DNA from: an uncultured bacterium
GTDB taxonomy: Bacteria; Planctomycetota; Phycisphaerae; Sedimentisphaerales; Anaerobacaceae
Reading direction: 5' to 3'
DNA: 11,644 nucleotides
NCBI GenBank assembly: GCA_913009865.1
Contig: CAJVYK010000054.1
Span: 1 to 11,644 of the forward strand
Part shown: in pieces, positions 1 through 7,361 of the stretch
Layout of the letters: every line of letters begins with the position of its first letter
Position numbering within the stretch: position 1 is the stretch's first letter
Program-made: the position numbers and the translations under genes
Notes under the pieces: generated by a model
What the model was told of the DNA's origin: nothing
Databases searched by the model: none
What the model saw: the letters and a program-made list of their open reading frames with translations, nothing else

Positions 1-1310
1 TTTACCAGCAATGGGGCACGTCGAAACATTATAGTGCAAATGTCGGCTGTTTTGAATGTCATCAAGCCAAAGAAGGTGATTCTGATGTGATGGAGCACAA
101 TGGGTACAACATCAGTATTATCGTGTCGCCAAAAGATTGTGCACGCTGCCATTCTAAAGAGGTCAAAGAATTTGATGAAAGCCGTCATTCCAAAGCCGGC
201 CTGATACTTGGATCTCTGGATAATTTCCTGGCTGATATCGTTGAAGGCGATCGTAATTTCTATGGTGGCTCTGCGCTTACGGTCAGCGGATGCAAACAAT
301 GTCACGGCAGTATCGTAAAAGTTAATAAAGACGGCACACTGAAACCTGCCGGTTGGCCCAATACCGGCGTGGGCCGATTAAATCCTGACGGCAGCATAGG
401 TTCCTGCACCGCCTGCCATCAGCGTCATGCGTTTTCTGCCGCCCAGGCCCGTCGTCCGGAAAACTGTGGTAAGTGTCATTTAGGTCCCGACCATCCACAG
501 AAGGAAATTTACGAAGAGTCGAAACATGGAATAGCTTTCAGAGCGAACGAAGATGATTTGAATATGGAGAATTCAAAATGGGTACTCGGTGAGGACTATA
601 CCGCTGCGCCAACCTGTGCAACCTGCCATATGTCTGCCGTTCGCACTACAGACGGGGACCTGATGCCGGCAACACATAATGTCGGCATGAGAATAAGTTG
701 GAATAACCGTCCTCCGAAATCAGTTCGACCGGAAGTTTCGGACAAAAAACTCGGGTTGGAAAAAATGGCAAAACTCGGCTGGGAAACCCGCCGTACGAAT
801 ATGCAAAAAGTCTGCACGGTGTGCCATACGCCCAATTATGTGAACAATTTTTATGAACAATATGACGGCGTTATCAATCTTTACAATTCCAAATTTGCCG
901 AACCAGGTATCGAAATAATGAAACTTCTTTACGATAATAAACTGATTACCGATACCAAGTTCAACGATGATGTTGAATGGACATGGTGGGAAATCTGGCA
1001 TCATCAGGGTCGTATCGCCCGTCATGGCGCTTCTATGATGGCTCCGGATTATACGCAATGGCACGGGCTTTACGAGGTGGCTAAAGACTGGTACACGAAA
1101 TTTATTCCGGAACTCAGGGAAATATCGCAAAACAATATCAGTTCTGGAGATAAAAACAGGACCGAAGGAGCCAGGAAACTAAACAAGGCAGTCGATGAGT
1201 TACTCGCCCGTCCCGAACATGCGTGGTACCAGGGTAAACTTGCCCGGGAAGAACGGGAGAAACGGAAAAAAACTCAGGATGAATTTAAAAAACGTTATGG
1301 TAAAGACTAG
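1..1310 (+). CDS. hao: Octahaem hydroxylamine-oxidoreductase-family cytochrome c (3' part)
   Basis: The frame is open from base 3, so the 5' end lies outside the window; 435 residues are visible. Seven CxxCH haem-binding motifs are present: CFECH (visible residues 16-20), CARCH (46-50), CKQCH (97-101), CTACH (135-139), CGKCH (155-159), CATCH (205-209) and CTVCH (271-275). HAO-family proteins carry eight, so one more is expected upstream. On that count CKQCH would be haem 4, the position of the catalytic P460-type haem. The C-terminal stretch with HGASMMAPDYTQWHG is typical of the family; whether its Tyr is the one that crosslinks haem 4 in oxidative enzymes needs an alignment. Known relatives oxidise hydroxylamine or hydrazine, or reduce nitrite or hydroxylamine to ammonium; in a non-nitrifier the reductive role is more likely (inference). 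The protein should be exported, although the signal peptide is not visible. The C-terminus is a charged helix with no membrane anchor. A GTG at 87 is internal, not the start. A ferredoxin-like gene follows after 10 bases, probably co-transcribed. Confidence 0.88.
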   Translation, partial: YQQWGTSKHYSANVGCFECHQAKEGDSDVMEHNGYNISIIVSPKDCARCHSKEVKEFDESRHSKAGLILGSLDNFLADIVEGDRNFYGGSALTVSGCKQCHGSIVKVNKDGTLKPAGWPNTGVGRLNPDGSIGSCTACHQRHAFSAAQARRPENCGKCHLGPDHPQKEIYEESKHGIAFRANEDDLNMENSKWVLGEDYTAAPTCATCHMSAVRTTDGDLMPATHNVGMRISWNNRPPKSVRPEVSDKKLGLEKMAKLGWETRRTNMQKVCTVCHTPNYVNNFYEQYDGVINLYNSKFAEPGIEIMKLLYDNKLITDTKFNDDVEWTWWEIWHHQGRIARHGASMMAPDYTQWHGLYEVAKDWYTKFIPELREISQNNISSGDKNRTEGARKLNKAVDELLARPEHAWYQGKLAREEREKRKKTQDEFKKRYGKD

Positions 1311-1315
1311 AAGGA
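1309..1315 (+). promoter_or_regulatory. Ribosome binding site of the ferredoxin-like gene
   Basis: AGAAGGA overlaps the stop codon of the upstream cytochrome and sits five bases before ATG 1321. It decides the start: the frame is open further upstream to 1195, but that part lies inside the cytochrome gene. Confidence 0.7.
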
Positions 1316-1320
1316 ATGTT

Positions 1321-2037
1321 ATGGTCATAAGAAACATTGTAAAAATCGATGAGGAAAAATGCAACGGGTGCGCCGAGTGTGTGACTGCCTGCGCCGAGGG
1401 CGCCATAAAGATAATCGATGGCAAAGCAAAGTTGGTCAGTGACGTTTACTGTGACGGCCTTGGGGCCTGTCTCGGACACTGTCCCCGGGACGCCATCACT
1501 ATTGAAAAACGAGAATGCGGCCAATTCGACGAAGAGGCGACAAGGAAGCATCTGGCTAAAGAGCAAAGTACTGTCAAGCAAGCCGGTTTCGTATGTCCGG
1601 GAACGATGGCTAAGCAGCTAAGAAAGAAGGACGGGCCGGCTAAGGCAGGGGCGGCTGAAATCACATCACAGTTAAGTCATTGGCCGATTCAGTTAAAGCT
1701 GGTCCCGCCAAATGCAGCGTATTTTGCCGGTGCTGATTTGCTGCTGGTGGCTGATTGCGTACCGTTTGCGATGGGGGATTTTCATAATAAGTACCTGAAG
1801 TACCATAGTATCGTGGTGGGCTGTCCGAAATTAGATGACGCAAAGTTTTATATTGAGAAGTTGGCTGAAATTTTGAAGGCCAATAAACTCAATAGTTTGA
1901 CGGTGATTCATATGGAAGTGCCGTGCTGCTGGGGCCTGACAGAAATTGCCAGGAGAGCTATCGCACTGGCCGAGGTTGATTTGCCTTTCAGAGATATTAC
2001 TGTGGCTTTGGACGGCAGCGTCAGCAAAAGAACCTGA
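1321..2037 (+). CDS. 4Fe-4S ferredoxin-like protein with Cys-rich C-terminal domain (FrdX-like)
   Basis: This 238-residue protein has no signal peptide or membrane segment, so it should be cytosolic. Residues 1-65 form a ferredoxin fold. The first cluster motif is canonical (C14, C17, C20, C24). The second is modified: C44-x5-C50-x3-C54 within CDGLGACLGHCP, with the fourth ligand unclear. The C-terminal 150 residues are not ferredoxin but carry conserved-looking cysteines (C92 in VCPG, C146 in ADCVPFA, C168 in GCPK, C202-C203 in PCCWG) that could bind a further cluster. From memory, this layout matches the ferredoxin-like FrdX proteins found beside hybrid-cluster protein (hcp) genes in anaerobes, often under HcpR control. 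Here the partner is an HAO-family cytochrome instead. A role in electron transfer during nitrite, NO or hydroxylamine metabolism is inferred from context. It cannot contact the exported cytochrome directly. The start at 1321 is supported by AGAAGGA just upstream. Confidence 0.8.
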   Translation: MVIRNIVKIDEEKCNGCAECVTACAEGAIKIIDGKAKLVSDVYCDGLGACLGHCPRDAITIEKRECGQFDEEATRKHLAKEQSTVKQAGFVCPGTMAKQLRKKDGPAKAGAAEITSQLSHWPIQLKLVPPNAAYFAGADLLLVADCVPFAMGDFHNKYLKYHSIVVGCPKLDDAKFYIEKLAEILKANKLNSLTVIHMEVPCCWGLTEIARRAIALAEVDLPFRDITVALDGSVSKRT

Positions 2038-2043
2038 ATGATT

Positions 2044-2086
2044 ACAAACAAAAAAAAGCGTAGCGGTCGTAAAGACCGCCACGCTT
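2044..2086 (-). terminator. Rho-independent terminator of the glycoside hydrolase gene
   Basis: The 13-base arms 2056-2068 (AAGCGTAGCGGTC) and 2074-2086 (GACCGCCACGCTT) pair with one mismatch around a 5-base loop. Read on the minus strand, the hairpin is followed by a T-rich tract (six T, then G, TTT, G, T). It starts 24 bases beyond the hydrolase stop codon. There is no T tract on the plus side, so it probably serves mainly the minus-strand gene, though the hairpin may also slow transcripts arriving from the convergent ferredoxin gene. Confidence 0.88.
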
Positions 2087-2110
2087 GAAATAACACGATG
2101 TTGCTGAAAC

Positions 2111-5100
2111 TTATTCAGACCGGATATACATGTGGTCAACGTAAATCGTATCTGCGACCGTGTTGCCAGACGTCTGATCGGTATCCAGCACCCGGATATA
2201 AACGGTGCCGCTGGTACTGTTGGGCAGCACATAGCTCTGGGGTGTGTTATCATCACTAGTCTTAGTCACCGTCAGCATATACGTGTAGGTCACACCACCA
2301 TCAGTCGAGTAGGCAAAGTTGAAATCATCACCTTCGCTGTTGGCTGTGTGATAAGCCTCTATATAGAAGGTTACCGTACTGCCGCCGGTTACATTGATTG
2401 TCCACTTATGTTCCAGGTAACTCTTACGGCCTGAGGGTCTGCCTGTTGTTATTGAGACCTCCTTGATTGATTCATTGACGTTGTTGCTGCTCTGAGTATC
2501 GATGTAGCTGCCGCTAACCGTACCGGAAACAGCTATATCACTATTAGCTACATCGTCAGTCGCTACCACACTTTGCGGCGTTGCGAAAGCTTCGTTCGAG
2601 TAGCCGGATTCGTTCGAAGAGTTATCGACCGCTGTAACAACATAGTAGTAGGTCGTACCGTTGGTTACAGTGGTATCCAGATAATCCGAGGTGGTCACCA
2701 GCGAAGTGTTGAGCTTGGTGTACGGCCCGCCTGTAGTTTGCGAACGATACACGTTATAGCCGGCCAGGTCGGTTTCGGTGTTGTCAGCCCAGTCCAGCGA
2801 TACCTGTGCATCCCCGGCTGTCGCCGCTAAGCTTGTCGGATTAGCCGGCGGTGTTGTATCTGTCGGCGTTGCCGAATCTTCGTTCGAGTAGCCGGACTCG
2901 TTACTGGAGGTATCAACCGCTGTAACGACATAGTAGTAGGTTGTGTCATTTGTTACAGTGGTATCCACGTAATCCGAGGTGCTCACCAGTGAAGTGTTGA
3001 GCTTGGTGTACGGCCCGCCTGTAGTTTGCGAACGATACACGTTGTAGCCGGCCAGGTCGGTCTCGGTGTTATCATCCCAGTTCAGTGAGACCTGCCCATC
3101 TCCGGCTGTTGCGGCCAGGTTCGTCGGATTGGCCGGCGGCGTTGTGTCCGGAGCGGTCGGTGTTGCTGAAGCTTCGTTCGAGTAGCCGGATTCGTTACTG
3201 GAGGTATCAACCGCTGTAACGACATAGTAGTAGGTTGTGTCATTTGTTACAGTGGTATCCACGTAATCCGAAGTTGTCACCAGTGAAGTGTTGAGCTTGG
3301 TGTACGGCCCGCCTGTAGTTTGCGAACGATATACGTTATAGCCGGCCAGGTCGGTTTCGGTGTTATCATCCCAGTCCAGCGATACCTGTGCATCTCCGGC
3401 TGTTGCCGTCAGAGTCGTCGGATTAGCCGGCGGTGTTGTATCTGTCGGCGTTGCCGAATCTTCGTTCGAGTAGCCGGACTCGTTCGAGGCATTATCAACC
3501 GCTGTAACGACATAATAATAGGTTGTATCATTCGTTACAGTGGCATCCACGTAATCCGAGGTACTCACCAGTGAAGTGTTGAGCTTGGTGTACGGCCCGC
3601 CTGTAGTTTGCGAACGATACACGTTATAGCCGGCCAGGTCAGATTCGGTGTTATCATCCCAGTTCAGTGAGACCTGTGCGTCCCCGGCTGTTGCCGTCAG
3701 GTTTGTCGGGGCAGCCGGCGCATTGGTGTCTATTACACCATATACCTCTGCAATCTGTCCGGCTGTCAGGGCGGCATTGTAAAGCCGGACCTCATCCAGC
3801 AGACCGTCAAAAGCGCCGTGACCCAAATCAGTAGCGGCACCAATTGTAAGCACCCAGGTGTTTGTCTGGATTGCAGTCTGTGCTAAGGCCACGGTACCGC
3901 TTAGTGAGCCGTCCAGGTAGAAGTAAACATTACCTGCCGTAAAGTCAGCCACCGCAGCTATATGGTGCCATTGGCCTGCGGGGATAGGAGTCAGCCCCGT
4001 ATTCGGATCTGCATAAGGTTGTTGTACGCCTGCCGTATCCCATAGCGTAAGCTTTATCTGGCCATTACTTAAATGCAGCTTATAGGCCTGGTTTGCGGCC
4101 TTGGACAGAATATGGTTATTACCTGCGATGTCCATATTAACCCAGCCGGCTATGGTCAAATCGCCGGTAATATCCTGGCTCGAGTTGCCTGGAATATAGA
4201 CAAGGCCGGCACCATTGACCGAATCTCCGCCGGGGAAGCTTCCTACCTGGCCTCTTTCGGTGTCAGTAATGGTGTTCGGCAGAGGTCCTGTGGAGTTGGG
4301 GTTATAAGCGTATCCACTGTTGTCCAGGCCTGCTGTCGAACTGTCAAATACTTCGCCTGCAGTTCCATTCCAGCTCGTCTCATCCATCTTCCAGAGGCCT
4401 ATCGGTTCAGGAGCCGGTACTGGCAGGCCAAAAGCAATAGCTGTCAGGGAACGGGCGGGGAAGGTGTAACTAAAATTCGCAGAGGCACCGGTAATGCTGG
4501 ATGAATTTACCTTGACGACATTGCTTACGATTTCATTATTAGCGTCAAAAGCTGATCCCCCCTCCAACGTCCATACCGGAACATCGGCCGGAGGAACGTA
4601 TCCGGATATATTTATCTGCGTCGTAATATCATTAGTGTTGTCCTTATTAATCACCATCAGATAAAGATTGCCGCTTGCGTCCTTGCTGGCAACAGCCGAT
4701 AGATATGGCGTTCCGCGCTGTGTTCTGTCCGGTATCCTTTTCAGCCAGTCGCGAGTGCCTAATACACCATCAAGGGTTATTGTTTTATTAACGCCACCAA
4801 GGGAGTCTAGAACATCTACCTCGATGTTGGGAACGTAGTATTTCGGCAGAGCTTGTACGCGAAGGTCGTCCCACCGGGCCGTACCGCTGATCCCTTTAGT
4901 TCCGTCGCCTCCATATCGGCGAAGCCGGACTTTAAGCTGGGTAGCGTTATCGGCCGGATTTAACATGTTAGTACTTATATAGACCCAGCCGCCGGTATCA
5001 CCCTTGACTTTGGGCAAAAACGTAGTACTAGCAGAATTACCCGTGTCATCCGACAATTCCAGGGTTACGCCCGATCCTGTGGTAGTTAAATTGTCGGTTT

Positions 5101-7066
5101 TTATGTATCCTTCCAGCATATAGACAAGATCAGGGTCAATATTATCTATCGTCTGGACGGTATGGTAATAATTAACATCAGTGCCATCGAATACTACCTT
5201 AACTGAATTCGATCCGTTGTGAGACACTGTAGTATCTATGGTGGTGGTCGCTCCCGTAACTGTGTTAAATGTCCAGCCGGTCGTGCCGTCTTCAAAACCG
5301 GGATTGGTTAGCAGATTCATAAGGGCGGGAGCAATCCCCTGGGTTTTGATGTATCCTTCGATTTCGTAACTGGTGCCGGAACTGATGGCTACATCCTGGT
5401 ACATATTTGCATCATAATCGGGGTCATTGCCTGCGGTTAAGGATAACTTGAAGGAGTTACTGTCGCTTCTGGAAACGGTATTATCGATAGAAGAAGTAAC
5501 TCCCTGCGGGTCGGTAGAATGAGTCCAGCCGGTGAATTCGGGGCTGTCTTCAAAATCGGCATTTGTGAGCAGGTTATCATCACTGCCGCTTGCTCTGATT
5601 ACAAGGTCGTCATACCAGATATCACCTGAAATATTCGTGCCCGGGTCTCGCTGGAGGCGAATCCGTAACGTGGCATCGCCAGTAGCTGCAGTATATTTGG
5701 TAACGGCCTTGGCGCCATAAAAATCAATACTCTCGTAAGTATCCGATGTTACGGCGGTGTTGACTAATTCAGAGCCGAAATAATAATTGTACATCTCGAA
5801 GACATACTGGTTGGGCCGTACGATATAATCCGGAGCTGTAAGTCCTTTTACCTGGCCGAACACGTTCGATGTAAACTCCCAGATGTTTGCAGCACCTATC
5901 TTGTTGTCCGGCACCATAAGATAGTTAAGCATTTCGGCAACGTTAAGAGCCGTGCCAATACTGTGTTGATAGTTTGGATCCTCATTCCGTAAGGCAGTAT
6001 TGAACTCGGTGATGAGCAGTTCGATGTCCTGGGCACGAGCAGATGAGCCGGGACTAATCTCGATGATATTGCGCATAAATGTATAAGCATCCTGTACCTG
6101 AGTCGGCGCAGCCAGAACGGCCCTGAAGATATCATCCACCGGGTCTGTAATATTCTGATTTTTTGGGATGAGGGGCTTGTAGGAATGGTAGATAATAAAA
6201 TCCGTCTTATCGCCCAGACTTTCAATGAGAGTTTGTTGCCATGCGTATCTTCCTGCTATCACAGCTCCCACCTTTATAGTGGGGTCGACCTTTTTCATCT
6301 CCGTGTAGAAATCGTTAAAATCTACGATATATTCGGTTACACTGTCATAGTTATCCCAGACTTCGTTGTCCACCTCCCAGTAGGTGACATTATACGGTGC
6401 AGGATGGTTGGCGTAATTAGGGTCGCCGCGCAAGGTAGCCCAGTGGTCCACGTCATACCAATCTTTGCCATTTTCATCTACACCGATGACATTAGTATCC
6501 CCGACCTCACCGTTTAAATAAGCTACCCATGCGGCCGCTTCTCTCGAGGTCGCAGGTACCCATTCTCCATTAGTTCCTGCATCTACGTCCCAGTACTCAT
6601 TAGCATCGACTGTTATCATAACTTCGGCACCTGCATCCTCAGCAAAAGCCATATGTTCATCGGTGCCGTATTTATTATCAGTGTCATCAATCCAGCCATG
6701 AGTTCCATTATTTATCGTTGGCCTATTTGCATAAGGACCAATGCCATAGAGCCAGTGATACTGATGTGCTATACATCCTCCCGGAAATCTCAATATAGTA
6801 ATGCCCGCATCCTGGGCAAAATCCACCACATCCTGGACGGATTTGCCATCTTTAGCGGATAAGCCATTGGGGTCCCATGCCCCCCAGCCAGTGCCTACAT
6901 CGGTGTCGTTTCCTGAGCCGGTGTTCATATTGTTCCCATAAATCAGGGGATTGATGCCGACGGTCTTGCTGGCGTCAATATTTATTGTGGCTGCAAGGGA
7001 TACACCAGCGGCCATCAACAAAACAAGTGAAATCGATAGAATTAACAAAATCCTTTTCCTTACCAT
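2111..7066 (-). CDS. Secreted multidomain glycoside hydrolase, clan GH-A (GH51-like arabinofuranosidase), with CBM4/9, LamG and FnIII modules
   Basis: This protein has 1651 residues. Residues 1-25 are a signal peptide (basic VRKR start, Leu-rich core, likely cut after VSLA). Residues 26-440 are a TIM-barrel hydrolase with RFPGG (93-97). E235 in WEVDNEVW fits the acid/base and E354 in LITEFN fits the nucleophile of clan GH-A; the pattern is closest to GH51-type arabinofuranosidases, but exact family and substrate are unsure. Residues 446-741 hold CBM4/9-like pieces that split the C-terminal beta domain, which resumes at about 743-882. Residues 885-1110 are LamG-like (GLWKMDE, DGLLDEVRLYN). Residues 1117-1498 are four near-identical FnIII repeats, and 1499-1651 are a beta-rich domain of unknown role ending in DHMYIRS. 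No dockerin, LPxTG, PEP-CTERM or membrane anchor is seen. The frame is open upstream to 7183, but AAGGAG lies six bases before ATG 7066 and the signal peptide begins there. The gene stands alone, with its own promoter and terminator, convergent with the ferredoxin gene. It presumably cleaves arabinose- or related sugar-containing plant or algal polysaccharide outside the cell. Confidence 0.85.
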   Translation of the reverse strand: MVRKRILLILSISLVLLMAAGVSLAATINIDASKTVGINPLIYGNNMNTGSGNDTDVGTGWGAWDPNGLSAKDGKSVQDVVDFAQDAGITILRFPGGCIAHQYHWLYGIGPYANRPTINNGTHGWIDDTDNKYGTDEHMAFAEDAGAEVMITVDANEYWDVDAGTNGEWVPATSREAAAWVAYLNGEVGDTNVIGVDENGKDWYDVDHWATLRGDPNYANHPAPYNVTYWEVDNEVWDNYDSVTEYIVDFNDFYTEMKKVDPTIKVGAVIAGRYAWQQTLIESLGDKTDFIIYHSYKPLIPKNQNITDPVDDIFRAVLAAPTQVQDAYTFMRNIIEISPGSSARAQDIELLITEFNTALRNEDPNYQHSIGTALNVAEMLNYLMVPDNKIGAANIWEFTSNVFGQVKGLTAPDYIVRPNQYVFEMYNYYFGSELVNTAVTSDTYESIDFYGAKAVTKYTAATGDATLRIRLQRDPGTNISGDIWYDDLVIRASGSDDNLLTNADFEDSPEFTGWTHSTDPQGVTSSIDNTVSRSDSNSFKLSLTAGNDPDYDANMYQDVAISSGTSYEIEGYIKTQGIAPALMNLLTNPGFEDGTTGWTFNTVTGATTTIDTTVSHNGSNSVKVVFDGTDVNYYHTVQTIDNIDPDLVYMLEGYIKTDNLTTTGSGVTLELSDDTGNSASTTFLPKVKGDTGGWVYISTNMLNPADNATQLKVRLRRYGGDGTKGISGTARWDDLRVQALPKYYVPNIEVDVLDSLGGVNKTITLDGVLGTRDWLKRIPDRTQRGTPYLSAVASKDASGNLYLMVINKDNTNDITTQINISGYVPPADVPVWTLEGGSAFDANNEIVSNVVKVNSSSITGASANFSYTFPARSLTAIAFGLPVPAPEPIGLWKMDETSWNGTAGEVFDSSTAGLDNSGYAYNPNSTGPLPNTITDTERGQVGSFPGGDSVNGAGLVYIPGNSSQDITGDLTIAGWVNMDIAGNNHILSKAANQAYKLHLSNGQIKLTLWDTAGVQQPYADPNTGLTPIPAGQWHHIAAVADFTAGNVYFYLDGSLSGTVALAQTAIQTNTWVLTIGAATDLGHGAFDGLLDEVRLYNAALTAGQIAEVYGVIDTNAPAAPTNLTATAGDAQVSLNWDDNTESDLAGYNVYRSQTTGGPYTKLNTSLVSTSDYVDATVTNDTTYYYVVTAVDNASNESGYSNEDSATPTDTTPPANPTTLTATAGDAQVSLDWDDNTETDLAGYNVYRSQTTGGPYTKLNTSLVTTSDYVDTTVTNDTTYYYVVTAVDTSSNESGYSNEASATPTAPDTTPPANPTNLAATAGDGQVSLNWDDNTETDLAGYNVYRSQTTGGPYTKLNTSLVSTSDYVDTTVTNDTTYYYVVTAVDTSSNESGYSNEDSATPTDTTPPANPTSLAATAGDAQVSLDWADNTETDLAGYNVYRSQTTGGPYTKLNTSLVTTSDYLDTTVTNGTTYYYVVTAVDNSSNESGYSNEAFATPQSVVATDDVANSDIAVSGTVSGSYIDTQSSNNVNESIKEVSITTGRPSGRKSYLEHKWTINVTGGSTVTFYIEAYHTANSEGDDFNFAYSTDGGVTYTYMLTVTKTSDDNTPQSYVLPNSTSGTVYIRVLDTDQTSGNTVADTIYVDHMYIRSE
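2573..3718. repeat. Four tandem FnIII-coding repeats, 288-294 bases each
   Basis: In the hydrolase frame the repeats occupy about 3718-3443 (R1), 3442-3149 (R2), 3148-2861 (R3) and 2860-2573 (R4). The period is 96, 98 and 96 codons; the extra two codons are an Ala-Pro in the R2-R3 linker. Long blocks are nearly identical at DNA level in all four copies, for example the stretch encoding GYNVYRSQTTGGPYTKLNTS. R1 and R3 share SLNW, VSTSD and NEDSATPTDTTPP, whereas R2 and R4 share SLDW and VTTSD, which suggests that a two-repeat unit was duplicated. Such near-identity implies recent duplication or ongoing gene conversion. Confidence 0.92.
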
Positions 7067-7072
7067 CTTTTT

Positions 7073-7078
7073 CTCCTT
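7073..7078 (-). promoter_or_regulatory. Ribosome binding site of the glycoside hydrolase
   Basis: AAGGAG on the minus strand lies six bases before ATG 7066 and directly precedes a textbook signal peptide. This fixes the start at 7066 rather than at the in-frame start 39 codons upstream (7183), which has no comparable site and lies within the hairpin-rich leader. Confidence 0.85.
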
Positions 7079-7120
7079 ACTTTTCTTTTCTCTTTCTGTG
7101 ACCGTTAAGGTTTTTGTAAG

Positions 7121-7230
7121 GCCGGGTATTTCGCTTAACTGAGCTACACACCCGGCAGCAAATATCTTTTTAGGCGGATTCAAGCGGAGGGCCTCTTTTG
7201 CCCAATGAGAATATCTGCGGTAACCAGATA
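7121..7230 (-). promoter_or_regulatory. Hairpin-rich 5' leader of the hydrolase mRNA
   Basis: Three stem-loops lie in a row in the predicted transcript. The first has TATCTG/CAGATA arms with a 7-base loop (7212-7230). The second is a weak GGGC/GCCC stem (7189-7203). The third has a 7-bp GC-rich stem GCCGGGT/ACCCGGC (7121-7156) closing a 22-base loop that contains a small GCT/AGC helix. The third hairpin ends about 40 bases before the ribosome binding site. No known riboswitch consensus was recognised, and there is no T tract, so it does not look like an attenuator terminator. It could be a cis-regulatory RNA, a stability element or a protein binding site. Confidence 0.4.
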
Positions 7231-7285
7231 AAGAGATGCCTTTTTGACTTGACTATTTTCTTCTCCTCACACATTAACTGTAACC

Positions 7286-7315
7286 ATTTTAATACATTAT
7301 CTTGTTACTCGTCAA
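7286..7315 (-). promoter_or_regulatory. Sigma70-type promoter of the glycoside hydrolase gene
   Basis: Read on the minus strand, TTGACG (-35, 7315-7310) and TAAAAT (-10, 7291-7286) are separated by 18 bases. Each box matches five of six consensus positions. Transcription would begin near 7279, giving an untranslated leader of about 213 bases before ATG 7066. Confidence 0.6.
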
Positions 7316-7361
7316 ATCTTTTTTCTAATTTTCTAAAGAATTTTCGAGTTTTTTTAACCGT

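Noticed and set aside
87..89. GTG as the start of the HAO-family cytochrome
   Set aside because: The frame is open to the window edge and encodes another haem motif, CFECH, upstream, so the gene clearly begins outside the window.
1195..1320. Upstream start for the ferredoxin-like protein
   Set aside because: This extension overlaps the end of the cytochrome gene and encodes a basic, unconserved-looking sequence; ATG 1321 has a good ribosome binding site and starts the ferredoxin fold.
2132..6862. Plus-strand reading frames of 60-143 codons across the hydrolase gene
   Set aside because: They mirror the repeats and biased codons of the long minus-strand gene, lack ribosome binding sites and show no domain.
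7121..7156. tRNA or tRNA-like element, because the minus strand reads TAGCTCAGTT as in D-arms
   Set aside because: There is no anticodon stem, T-arm or acceptor stem of tRNA size; only a 36-base hairpin is present.
7067..7183. 39-codon N-terminal extension of the hydrolase
   Set aside because: It would place the signal peptide in the interior, lacks a ribosome binding site and lies within a hairpin-rich leader.
7220..7286. Direct repeat GTAACCA at 7220-7226 and 7280-7286
   Set aside because: Only seven bases long and 60 bases apart; it could easily be chance.
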